From assembly GCA_031398975.1 (NCBI GenBank), contig JANNOI010000015.1, positions 1-28,742 on the forward strand: a DNA stretch of 28,742 bases, in the 5' to 3' direction. Shown in pieces: positions 1-6,643 of this stretch. Source of the stretch: JAKFWI01 sp031398975. Its GTDB lineage: Bacteria > Pseudomonadota > Alphaproteobacteria > Caulobacterales > Aquidulcibacteraceae. Positions within the stretch are counted from its first letter, which is position 1; each line of letters opens with the position of its first letter. Both the position numbers and the translations under genes were made by a program. The notes under the pieces are model-generated. The model made no database searches, was not told the DNA's origin, and worked only from the letters and a program-made list of their open reading frames with translations.

Positions 1-125
1 GCAACGCCGCCCTCCCGGCCTTCATCGACCGCTACAATCGCAAACGGCCCCATGCTAGCCTCGCCGGCAAATCACCAGCCGACGCGCTCGCGCTCAAACG
101 CTGAACAACGGACTCGGAAACGACA
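1..125 (+). mobile_element. Right end of an IS481-family insertion sequence
   Basis: The window opens inside a transposase whose last 33 codons are visible, followed by about 21 bases ending in ACA at 123-125. IS481-family elements begin with TGT and so end with ACA on this strand. The base run that follows (126-131) is GCTAGA, which fits the NCTAGN target reported for IS481 of Bordetella. The left end lies outside the window, so neither the inverted repeats nor a target duplication can be confirmed. The exact end base is inferred. Confidence 0.55.
3..104 (+). CDS. IS481-family transposase, C-terminal fragment (partial at window start)
   Basis: Reading from base 3 gives a 33-residue tail that runs through AFIDRYNRKRPHASLAGKSP and stops at TGA 102-104. 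This Y-N-x-x-R-P-H-x-S-L-x-G-x-(S/T)-P pattern is the characteristic C-terminal end of the DDE (rve) integrase core in IS481/IS3-type transposases. It lies just after the catalytic Glu helix, which would be upstream of the window. Whether the full transposase is intact cannot be judged. The start is missing because the window cuts the gene. Confidence 0.75.
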   Translation, partial: NAALPAFIDRYNRKRPHASLAGKSPADALALKR

Positions 126-126
126 G

Positions 127-179
127 CTAGAGCGGTTCTCGTCCGAAAACCGCGCAACACTTTTCGGGAAACCGTCTAG
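127..179. repeat. Palindromic CTAG-bounded intergenic repeat
   Basis: An imperfect palindrome runs from CTAGAGCGGTT (127-137) to AACCGTCTAG (170-179). It has an inner pair, TCCGAAAA against TTTTCGGGA, around a loop near 149-159. One base is unpaired in the outer arm. The general form (CTAGAGCGGTT arm, ACTTTTC inner part, CTAG end) resembles dispersed palindromic repeats that I recall from alphaproteobacterial genomes, especially Rhizobiales. No second copy was noticed in this window. It sits between the IS end and the TIR gene, and its outer CTAG appears to be the IS target. Confidence 0.55.
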
Positions 180-215
180 CGCGGCCGTGCTAAGAGCGTC
201 GCGCGAGGGGGGCCC

Positions 216-1097
216 GTGGCGGACGTCTTCATCTCTTACACCCGGGCCGATCAGCCACAGGCGGCGCTGATCGCGGCCGCTTTCGAGGCGGAGGGCTATA
301 GCGTCTTTTATGACGTCGATCTGGTTCCAGGCGATTCCTGGGACCAGCGGATCGAGAAGGAGCTCGCCGCCGCCAAGGCGGTGGTGGTGCTGTGGAGCCA
401 GGCCTCGCGCGATCGCCAATGGGTGCGCAACGAAGCGCGCGACGGCATGCAGCGCGGCATCCTGTGTCCTGCTTTGCTCGAGCCGACCAAGATCCCGGTT
501 GAGTTCAGCCATGTCCAGGCGGCCGATCTCGGCGGCTTCACAGGCTCGCCTAAGCATAAGGGCTGGGCGGTGCTGAGCGCGGCGGTGCGGGCAAAGACGG
601 CCACCGAGGTTCTGCCGTCGCAAATGCAGCTTTCGGTGGAGCCGCCACCGCCGCAGCGAAACCCGGCTTCGACAAGGCTGACTCAGGTGGGGAAGTTGAG
701 CGCCGCGCTGGGCGGGGCGGTGGCGCTCATCGCCCTTCTCGTCGCCGTCTTCATCGGGATCGGTCCCAAGCCCGACGCGGCCCAGACGGTGGAGGCGGCG
801 GTGACCGCGGAGGAGCGCGTGCTCGGCCGCTGGCGCTGGGAGGGCGTGGCGTGCGGCCAGGGGCCGACGGTGACGCGCGAGGGCGAACTCCTGCTTTTTA
901 CCATGGCGGGCGTGCCGACGTTCAAGCATGTGATCGAACGCGTGGAGTGGGACAGGGTGCATACCTTGGTTGTCGAGCCGGAAGACCATCGCGGAGAGAA
1001 ATATGAGTTCGCCCCGCAGCAGGGCGGGCTTGAAGTGCGCAAGGAGGCGACGGCGCAGATACCGGAAACGGTCGATCGCTGGGAGGCGTGCCCATGA
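216..1097 (+). CDS. Membrane-anchored TIR-domain protein
   Basis: The protein has 293 residues and a GTG start preceded by the purine-rich run GCGAGGGGGG. Residues 1 to about 125 form a bacterial TIR domain: the opening strand is DVFISYTRAD, a YDVD segment lies at 32-35, and a WVRNEA helix carries Glu73 at the position of the TIR NADase glutamate. A proline-rich linker (about 142-150) leads to one transmembrane helix at about 165-183. The last 110 residues are probably extracytoplasmic and hold two cysteines (C213, C292). They begin with LGRWRWEG and look like a small beta-rich domain I do not recognise. TIR domains hydrolyse NAD+ or act as scaffolds in anti-phage and stress signalling; which applies here is unknown. 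The stop overlaps the start of the next (decayed) gene as ATGA, suggesting an ancestral operon with the MORN protein. No cyclase, ThsA or Argonaute partner is visible. Confidence 0.85.
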   Translation: MADVFISYTRADQPQAALIAAAFEAEGYSVFYDVDLVPGDSWDQRIEKELAAAKAVVVLWSQASRDRQWVRNEARDGMQRGILCPALLEPTKIPVEFSHVQAADLGGFTGSPKHKGWAVLSAAVRAKTATEVLPSQMQLSVEPPPPQRNPASTRLTQVGKLSAALGGAVALIALLVAVFIGIGPKPDAAQTVEAAVTAEERVLGRWRWEGVACGQGPTVTREGELLLFTMAGVPTFKHVIERVEWDRVHTLVVEPEDHRGEKYEFAPQQGGLEVRKEATAQIPETVDRWEACP

Positions 1098-1489
1098 GGC
1101 GGGCTGCGGGGGCGATCCTCGCTTTGATGATCGCAGCTTTGGCCCCTGCAGCGCACGCGGCCGCACAGACGCGCGACCCTCTCGAAAGCGCGCGCGCGCA
1201 GCAGCACTGCTCCGACCGGGAACAGGCGCGACAGGATAAGGCGCGGCCGGCAGAGGCGGATCTGGGGCCTTATGGTCTTGGCCTGTTGCTCCGGCAAGTC
1301 CGGGCCGCCGCGATCGAGGCGCGGGCAGCGGAGCGTCTGGCCCAGGCCTCCGCGAAGCGGGCGCGCGCGAACAAAGGATCGACTTGGCCCTGCCGAAGGG
1401 GTGGAGACTTTCGCCGCAATGTCTATGCCGGGCGCTGGGGCGACCCCGCTCATGCCGTAAGGCGTGGCGACGCGTTCCCGCTGGGCTAG
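1094..1489 (+). pseudogene. Decayed copy of the downstream secreted MORN-repeat protein
   Basis: An open frame of 131 codons starts at ATG 1094, overlapping the TIR stop as ATGA. It encodes a signal peptide (RAAGAILALMIAALAPAAHA) and then segments that match the intact gene at 1559-2533. Examples are QTRD, the CSDREQARQD stretch against CPDPEQARIDQ, and YGLGLLLRQVRAAAIEARAA against YGLALLHPQVRAAVIEARAA. About 36 codons carrying the FLNAYPQSAYA segment are missing. Past about 1380 the match shifts frame: AEGVETF (like VEGVKTY) is read in another frame, then NVYAGRW (like NVYSGQW) returns to this one. The MORN region is then cut short. Both the deletion and the frame changes mark it as a degraded paralogue, although a short exported peptide could still be made. 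Confidence 0.7.
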
Positions 1490-1558
1490 GCGTCAGGCCT
1501 TAACCGGTGCTTGCGCCCCAGCTCTGCACGGGAGACGATCGATCCTTGGGAGATATCT

Positions 1559-2533
1559 GTGAAGCGCGGCTTTGGGCTGGTCCTCGCCTTTGTGATCGCA
1601 GCGCTCGCGCCGTCGCCCGCCGCCGGGCAGACGCGCGAATATGTCGAATGGGCGCGGGCCGGAAAGGATTGCGCCAAGGTGCGGGCGTTTCTGAACGCCT
1701 ATCCGCAAAGCGCCTATGCGGAAGGGGCAAGGCGCGTGCTGCGCCAGCAGAATTGCCCCGACCCTGAACAGGCGCGGATCGATCAGGAACGGCGGGAGGC
1801 GGCCGAGCAGGCGAGACAGGAACAGGCCCGCCAAGCGGCGCAGGCCCAGCGGCGCGCCCGCGCCGCGGCGGAAGCGGATCGCGGACGTTATGGCCTCGCC
1901 CTGTTGCATCCGCAGGTGCGGGCGGCGGTGATCGAGGCGCGCGCCGCGGAGCAGCGCGGGATCGCCGCCGCCGAGGAGGGGCAGGATGCGGCGCGCCTAG
2001 CGGAGGCCGCGGCGGCGCGGGCGCGCGCGGCGGGCCAGCATAGCCTTGGGATGGTGGAAGGGGTGAAGACCTACAATACCGCGGCAGGCGGCTCTGGCCG
2101 TTACGAAGGCCAATTTTCGGGCGATGTCCGCGTTGGTTATGGCGTTTGGGAAGTGACAAGCGGAAAAGCGATGGGAAATGTTTATTCGGGACAATGGTAC
2201 GGCGGACTTTCTCACAATTACGGTGTTCAGGTTTATGGAGAAAATGAAGCAAATAACGAGGGGTGGCTGCGTTATGAGGGCGCTTGGGTGAGAGACAGGG
2301 CGAACGGGTTCGGTCGCTTTTTCTGGCGTAACGGCGATGTGTTCGCAGGTGAATCGCGCCAAGGCGTAAGCAGCGGCGGCGGTGTCCTTCGCCGCAAAGA
2401 CGGCCAGCGCTGGGAGGGCGTCTGGGCGGCGGACAGACAGGAGGGGCCTGGCGTCCGCTGGGACCCGCAGGGGCGGGTGACCCAGCAAGGGATTTGGCGC
2501 GCCGGTGAGCTCGTGACCCCGCTCGCGCCGTGA
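1559..2533 (+). CDS. Secreted MORN-repeat protein
   Basis: The GTG at 1559 is chosen because GGGAGA lies just upstream and because it gives a clean signal peptide (MKRGFGLVLAFVIAALAPSP, cleavage near AAG-QTRE). The product is 324 residues. After the signal come a short helical segment with AFLNAYPQSAYAEGARR (43-59, a motif seen in TPR-like tails) and a charged Ala/Arg/Gln-rich coiled-coil-like stretch (about 68-158). The C-terminal part (180-316) is built of MORN-type units such as RYEGQFSG, VYSGQWYGG, RYEGAWVRDRANGFG and RWEGVWAADRQEGPG. MORN repeats form beta-hairpin sheets used in membrane or protein contacts. No enzymatic motif is seen. It probably acts in the periplasm or at the envelope, where the C-terminal domain of the TIR protein also lies, so a functional link is plausible but inferred. 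Part of the MORN region (about 2100-2290) is clearly less GC-rich than its surroundings. Confidence 0.8.
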   Translation: MKRGFGLVLAFVIAALAPSPAAGQTREYVEWARAGKDCAKVRAFLNAYPQSAYAEGARRVLRQQNCPDPEQARIDQERREAAEQARQEQARQAAQAQRRARAAAEADRGRYGLALLHPQVRAAVIEARAAEQRGIAAAEEGQDAARLAEAAAARARAAGQHSLGMVEGVKTYNTAAGGSGRYEGQFSGDVRVGYGVWEVTSGKAMGNVYSGQWYGGLSHNYGVQVYGENEANNEGWLRYEGAWVRDRANGFGRFFWRNGDVFAGESRQGVSSGGGVLRRKDGQRWEGVWAADRQEGPGVRWDPQGRVTQQGIWRAGELVTPLAP

Positions 2534-2535
2534 GG

Positions 2536-2690
2536 CCACGCGCCGGCCCCCGCGGCCGGGCAGACGCGCGATCACGGGGAGTGCACGCGCCCCTGAGAGG
2601 ATTGCGCGACACAGCGCGCTTTTCTGAACAAATATCCGCAAAGCCAGGATGCGAAAAAAGCGCGCGCTTTGCGGCGGGCGACAATCGCCC
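2536..2690 (+). pseudogene. Third, short remnant of the MORN-protein gene
   Basis: Directly after the intact gene the sequence again resembles its 5' part. Translation gives APAPAAGQTRDHGECTRP, a stop (TGA), then EDCATQRAFLNKYPQSQDAKK and further residues. The intact gene has PSPAAGQTRE, then KDCAKVRAFLNAYPQSAYA. The start and signal-peptide core are missing, and an in-frame stop interrupts it. Nothing recognisable follows before the convergent gene at 2802. It is best read as the eroded end of a tandem duplication. Confidence 0.6.
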
Positions 2691-2801
2691 GTTTCTCGAA
2701 GCGGTATTATGGAAGGCGCGCACCAATTCGCCGTGGCGCGACTTTCCCGAACAATTCGCGCTGATTCTCAACGATCGCTAGCCCGCCCGCGGAGCGCCCC
2801 C

Positions 2802-4103
2802 TCAACCCGAAGCTTGCATTTCCTCCATCGCGCCGGGGCTGGAGGCGATGGCGGGGGGTTTTTCCCAGCCTTCGTTGCCGCCCGCGGCGATGGTGAAGGC
2901 GCGCAGGAGGGCGTCCTGGCCGCTGGCGTCGGTGTCGCGCACGGGGCGGGGCTTTGATGCGGTGGCGCTGGAGGCCATGACGGGGTCGGCCACGTCGGCG
3001 CGCACCAATTGGGTGAGCTTGGCGGTGGGGGCGTAGCCCGCAAGCTTGCGGAACAGGTTGAACCAGAACGGCGCCCCAAGGCCCAAAAGCCCCGCCATGC
3101 CTGCGAGCGACAAGAGCCACACCGCGGTATCGCCCGCCGAACTCTGCAGCCGGGCCGCCAGCGCCGCGCGCTGCTCCGCCGTCCAGAGCCCCCCATAGCC
3201 CAAGGTGTCGCCGCAGCGGGAATCGCGCGCGGCGCCGGCTTCTGCGCGGCAATAGGGAAAGATGCCTGCGCCATAGGCCACCTCGAGCGTCGACATCGAG
3301 GCCGCGGCCGCCCGCAGCTCCTTCACCTCGCTGGTCAGGGTCTCGATGTCGCTTTCCAGATTGTCGATCGCGGCCGTATCGGCCTGGGGCTGCCCCTCTT
3401 CTGCGACCGGCGAGGCGGCGAGCGCCTGCGTCTTTTGCTGCGCGGAAGCCGCGAGCGTGTTGAGCTGTTCGGTATCGACCGCGGCGAGCACGCCCTGCGC
3501 GGCGTCCGGGTTGGAATAGAGGCTGCGAAACAGCGCCACGGCGTCGAGATTGAGCGAAGCGGCGACCACGAGCCCCACCGCCACCGACAGAACCTTCGCG
3601 CGCCGCCGGAAATAATCCGATTGCGCGTCCCCGAACCGCTCGAACTCGTACGCCACCGCGCCGAGCACCGCCCTCTGCGTGTCGCGATCGGTTTTCAGCA
3701 GGGTGCGGCCGGCCTCGGTGCGGGCCATTTGTTCGGCGAATTGCAGCGTGGTGAGCCGCTCGAACCGGCGCTGGAACAAAAGGTTCAGCAGGGGAATGTT
3801 GCGCAGCCACCACCAGCGCCCCTTGCCGGCGAAAGAATGACTCTCTGTGGCGTCGCGGGCGAAGCGCTGGGCCGCACGCGACACCTTGGCGGGGTTTGCA
3901 TCCTCGGGCGAAGCGCCTGGATCGCCGTTGAGATTGGCGAGGCGCGGGCCGATCGCGCCGTCATAGAGGGAGCGCAGCATCTCATCCATGCCGCTGCGGC
4001 GCAGGCAGAACAGCTTGTGAACGGCCTCCACCGCCACGGTCACGATCGTGGAGAACACGACCATGATCGCTGCAAACGCCGCGAGCGCCGTCAACACGTC
4101 CAT
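2802..4103 (-). CDS. Unrecognised three-helix membrane protein
   Basis: The protein has 433 residues. The ATG at 4103 is supported by GGAGGGG six bases upstream. I do not recognise a family. Visible are three hydrophobic helices (about 7-27, 171-191 and 327-348), a basic Trp-rich segment before the second (RWWWLRNIP, 96-104), and a helical, probably coiled-coil, stretch (about 212-268). A loop between helices 2 and 3 contains C285 and C297 and lies near the YGAGIFPYCR and GYGGLWTAEQ segments. If the second and third helices flank an external loop, the coiled coil and the cysteine pair would be periplasmic. The C-terminal 85 residues are cytoplasmic-like and polar. It is transcribed away from uppP's stop with a 124-base gap, so it may have its own promoter. 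It converges on the TIR/MORN patch. Confidence 0.75.
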   Translation of the reverse strand: MDVLTALAAFAAIMVVFSTIVTVAVEAVHKLFCLRRSGMDEMLRSLYDGAIGPRLANLNGDPGASPEDANPAKVSRAAQRFARDATESHSFAGKGRWWWLRNIPLLNLLFQRRFERLTTLQFAEQMARTEAGRTLLKTDRDTQRAVLGAVAYEFERFGDAQSDYFRRRAKVLSVAVGLVVAASLNLDAVALFRSLYSNPDAAQGVLAAVDTEQLNTLAASAQQKTQALAASPVAEEGQPQADTAAIDNLESDIETLTSEVKELRAAAASMSTLEVAYGAGIFPYCRAEAGAARDSRCGDTLGYGGLWTAEQRAALAARLQSSAGDTAVWLLSLAGMAGLLGLGAPFWFNLFRKLAGYAPTAKLTQLVRADVADPVMASSATASKPRPVRDTDASGQDALLRAFTIAAGGNEGWEKPPAIASSPGAMEEMQASG

Positions 4104-4227
4104 GGCTGCCCCTCCACCGCGTGCGACCGCGCGTCCCCGCGCCGGGCGCTTCTGCGCCGATGCTTAACTCTGCTTTAGCTTCGCGCGCGCCGGGCAGAAA
4201 GGGCGTTCGTCTGGGCGGGGCGTATTT

Positions 4228-5037
4228 TCAGGCCCAGCCCGCGGCCACCGCCGCCAGGATCCCCGCGCCCAGCACGATCCGATACCAGGCGAACGCCCCG
4301 AACCCGACGCGGCCCACAAAGCGCATGAACGGTTTCACCACCGCCGCGGCCGCGAGGAACGCCATTACGAAGCCGATCGCGATCTCGGCCGCGCGCTCGG
4401 GCGTCAGCTGGTCGCGCACCGCGTTAAAATCGTAGGCGAAAGCGGCCATCATCGTAGGCATCGCCAGGAAAAAGGAGAATTCCGCCGCCGCCCGGCGATC
4501 GAGGCCCAGAAGCAGCGCGCCCATGATCGTGGCGCCGGAGCGCGACACCCCCGGTATCATCGCCACGCATTGCAGGAAGCCCACGCCCACCGCGCGCCAG
4601 ATCGGGGTCTGATCGGCTTCCATCACCACCGGGGCCGGGCGCAGGCGCTCGATCAGCAGGATCGCGGCCCCGCCTAAAATAAACGCCCACGCGATCACCA
4701 AAAGGCTGGCGTAGAGCACCGTCTTCACGAAGCCGGCGAAGAACAGCCCCGCGATAACCGCCGGCAGGAACGCCGCGAAAATCATCAGCGCAAAGCGCCG
4801 CGCCTCCGGCCGGGTCGGCAGGCCCGAGACGATCTCCACGATCTTGGCGCGGTAGAGCCACATCACCGCGAGGATGGAGCCGAACTGGATCATCACGGTG
4901 AACGCCCCGCCGGGGTCGTCATAATCGAGCAGGCGCGCGCCCAGCAGCAGATGGGCGGTGGAGGATACGGGCAGGAATTCCGTCAGCCCCTGGATCAACC
5001 CCAGCAGCGCGGCCTTCAGCAAATTCACAAGGTCCAT
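4228..5037 (-). CDS. uppP: Undecaprenyl-diphosphatase UppP (BacA family)
   Basis: This integral membrane enzyme removes a phosphate from undecaprenyl diphosphate to recycle the lipid carrier for peptidoglycan and other envelope polymers. The 269-residue length matches the family (about 270). Both signature motifs are present: GLTEFLPVSSTAHL at 17-30 (Glu20, Ser26, His29) and PGVSRSGAT at 162-170 (Arg166). About eight hydrophobic helices surround them. The start at 5037 is preferred over an upstream in-frame start because GGGGGAGACG lies directly before it. The gene is divergent from gltD across a 151-base spacer that must hold both promoters; no convincing -35/-10 pair was seen there. Confidence 0.95.
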   Translation of the reverse strand: MDLVNLLKAALLGLIQGLTEFLPVSSTAHLLLGARLLDYDDPGGAFTVMIQFGSILAVMWLYRAKIVEIVSGLPTRPEARRFALMIFAAFLPAVIAGLFFAGFVKTVLYASLLVIAWAFILGGAAILLIERLRPAPVVMEADQTPIWRAVGVGFLQCVAMIPGVSRSGATIMGALLLGLDRRAAAEFSFFLAMPTMMAAFAYDFNAVRDQLTPERAAEIAIGFVMAFLAAAAVVKPFMRFVGRVGFGAFAWYRIVLGAGILAAVAAGWA

Positions 5038-5188
5038 CGTCTCCCCCACGCGCGACTGGGCGGGTGTGGCAAAGCGCCGGGATAGCGTCAAACGCCAGAT
5101 TATGGCAGTGTAACTGTCTTATGTCCTAAATTCGCGCTTGCCGCGACGGCGAAAAGCCGTCATGGAACGGTGTTTCTGGGTGATCGCG

Positions 5189-6643
5189 ATGACCGAGCGG
5201 ATGCTGCAATTTACGGCGCTGGCCCCGCAAGGGCCGGAAAAACGCTTGGCCGCGGAGCGGAAAGCCGATTTTCACGAGATCCACCGCGAGTTCCTGACCG
5301 CGAAAGCGCAAGAGCAGGCCTCGCGCTGCTCCCAATGCGGCGTGCCGTTCTGTCAGTCAGGCTGCCCTTTGCAGAACAATATCCCCGATTGGCTCCGGCT
5401 CACCGCGGAGGGGCGCCTCGAAGAGGCGTATCAGGTGTCCGCCGCCACCAATCCAATGCCGGAAGTGTGCGGCCGGATCTGCCCCCAGGACCGGTTGTGC
5501 GAAGGCGTTTGCGTGATCGAGCAGAGCGGCCACGGCACGGTGACAATCGGGGCGGTGGAGCGGTACCTGACCGAGACGGCGTGGGCGAACGGCTGGGTGG
5601 CCCCGATCGCTGCGCCGCGCGAGCGGTCCCAGAGCGTGGGCGTCCTTGGCGCTGGCCCTGCGGGCCTGGCCGCCGCCGAGGCCCTGCGGCTCAAGGGCTA
5701 CCGGGTGACGGTGTATGACCGCTACGACCGCGCTGGCGGCCTGCTTGTCTATGGCATACCGAACTTCAAGCTGGACAAGGAGGTGGTCGCGCGCCGCGTC
5801 GAGCGCCTCATTGCGGGCGGGGTGGAATTCCGGCTGCGGTGCGAGATCGGCCGCGATCTGAGCTTCGAGGCGGTGCGCGCCGCCCATGACGCCGTGCTGA
5901 TCGCGGTGGGCGTATACAAGGCGCGCGCGCTGGCCGTGCCGAACGCCGCCGCCGCCGGGACCGCGGCCGCGCTCGATTACCTAACGGCCTCCAACCGCGT
6001 CGGCCTTGGCGATGACGTGGAGGCGTTCGCGAACGGCGCCCTTAATGCCGCGGGCAAACGGGTGGTCGTGATCGGGGGCGGCGACACGGCGATGGATTGC
6101 GTACGCACCGCCGTGCGCCAGGGGGCCAAGAGCGTCACCTGCCTCTATCGCCGCGACCGCGCCAACATGCCGGGCTCCCAGCGCGAGACCGGCCATGCGG
6201 AGGAGGAAGGCGTCCGGTTCGAATGGCTGGCGGCGCCCAAGGCCCTGAAGGGCGACGCCAAGCGCGTACGCGGGGTGCGCGCCGCACGCATGCGGCTGGG
6301 CGCGCCCGACGCCTCGGGCCGCCAATCGCCGGAGGAAACCCCGGGCTCGGAATTCGACGTGCCGGCCGATCTGGTGATCAAGGCGCTGGGCTTCGACCCC
6401 GAGGATCTGGGCGACGCCTGGGACGCGACGGATCTGAAAGTCACCCGCTTCGGCGCGATCCGCACCGATGCGCGCCTGCAGGCCAACCTCCCCGGCGTGT
6501 TCGCCGCCGGAGACATCGTGCGCGGCGCCTCGCTTGTCGTGTGGGCGATCAAGGACGGGCGCGACGCCGCAGACTCGATCCACGCCTTCCTGAAACAACA
6601 AGCCCTCTCCCGCGCCGGCGCGGCGCGGATCGCGGCCGAATGA
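5189..6643 (+). CDS. gltD: Glutamate synthase (NADPH) small subunit GltD
   Basis: The small subunit takes electrons from NADPH through FAD and two [4Fe-4S] clusters and passes them to GltB for glutamate formation. With the start at 5189 (MTERMLQF) it has 484 residues, near the family norm of about 470-490. In-frame starts at 5138 and 5162 would only add a basic extension, and no clear ribosome site decides between them. Cysteine sets C47/C50/C55/C59 and C94/C98/C104/C108 are the two cluster-binding groups. GAGPAG (154-159) binds FAD, GGGDTAMD (296-303) is the second dinucleotide fold, and the AAGDIVRGASLVVWAI block near the C-terminus closes the FAD site. It overlaps gltB by four bases (ATGA), so the subunits are translationally coupled. 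The order gltD-gltB is the reverse of the common gltB-gltD. Confidence 0.94.
   Translation: MTERMLQFTALAPQGPEKRLAAERKADFHEIHREFLTAKAQEQASRCSQCGVPFCQSGCPLQNNIPDWLRLTAEGRLEEAYQVSAATNPMPEVCGRICPQDRLCEGVCVIEQSGHGTVTIGAVERYLTETAWANGWVAPIAAPRERSQSVGVLGAGPAGLAAAEALRLKGYRVTVYDRYDRAGGLLVYGIPNFKLDKEVVARRVERLIAGGVEFRLRCEIGRDLSFEAVRAAHDAVLIAVGVYKARALAVPNAAAAGTAAALDYLTASNRVGLGDDVEAFANGALNAAGKRVVVIGGGDTAMDCVRTAVRQGAKSVTCLYRRDRANMPGSQRETGHAEEEGVRFEWLAAPKALKGDAKRVRGVRAARMRLGAPDASGRQSPEETPGSEFDVPADLVIKALGFDPEDLGDAWDATDLKVTRFGAIRTDARLQANLPGVFAAGDIVRGASLVVWAIKDGRDAADSIHAFLKQQALSRAGAARIAAE

Noticed and set aside
216..1097. TIR gene as part of a Thoeris or CBASS system
   Set aside because: No ThsA, cyclic nucleotide synthase or related effector lies nearby; the neighbours are MORN proteins.
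2530..2781. 83-codon plus-strand frame after the MORN gene
   Set aside because: The similarity to the MORN gene is in a different frame with an in-frame stop, so the segment is a remnant rather than this small protein.
5106..5116. Small dyad CAGT-GTA-ACTG between uppP and gltD
   Set aside because: Four-base arms are too short to support an operator; no matching second site was seen.
6097..6639. Upstream extension of the gltB open frame
   Set aside because: It lies wholly within gltD in another frame, gives an Arg-rich low-complexity product, and the GltB propeptide and catalytic Cys51 fit a start at 6640.
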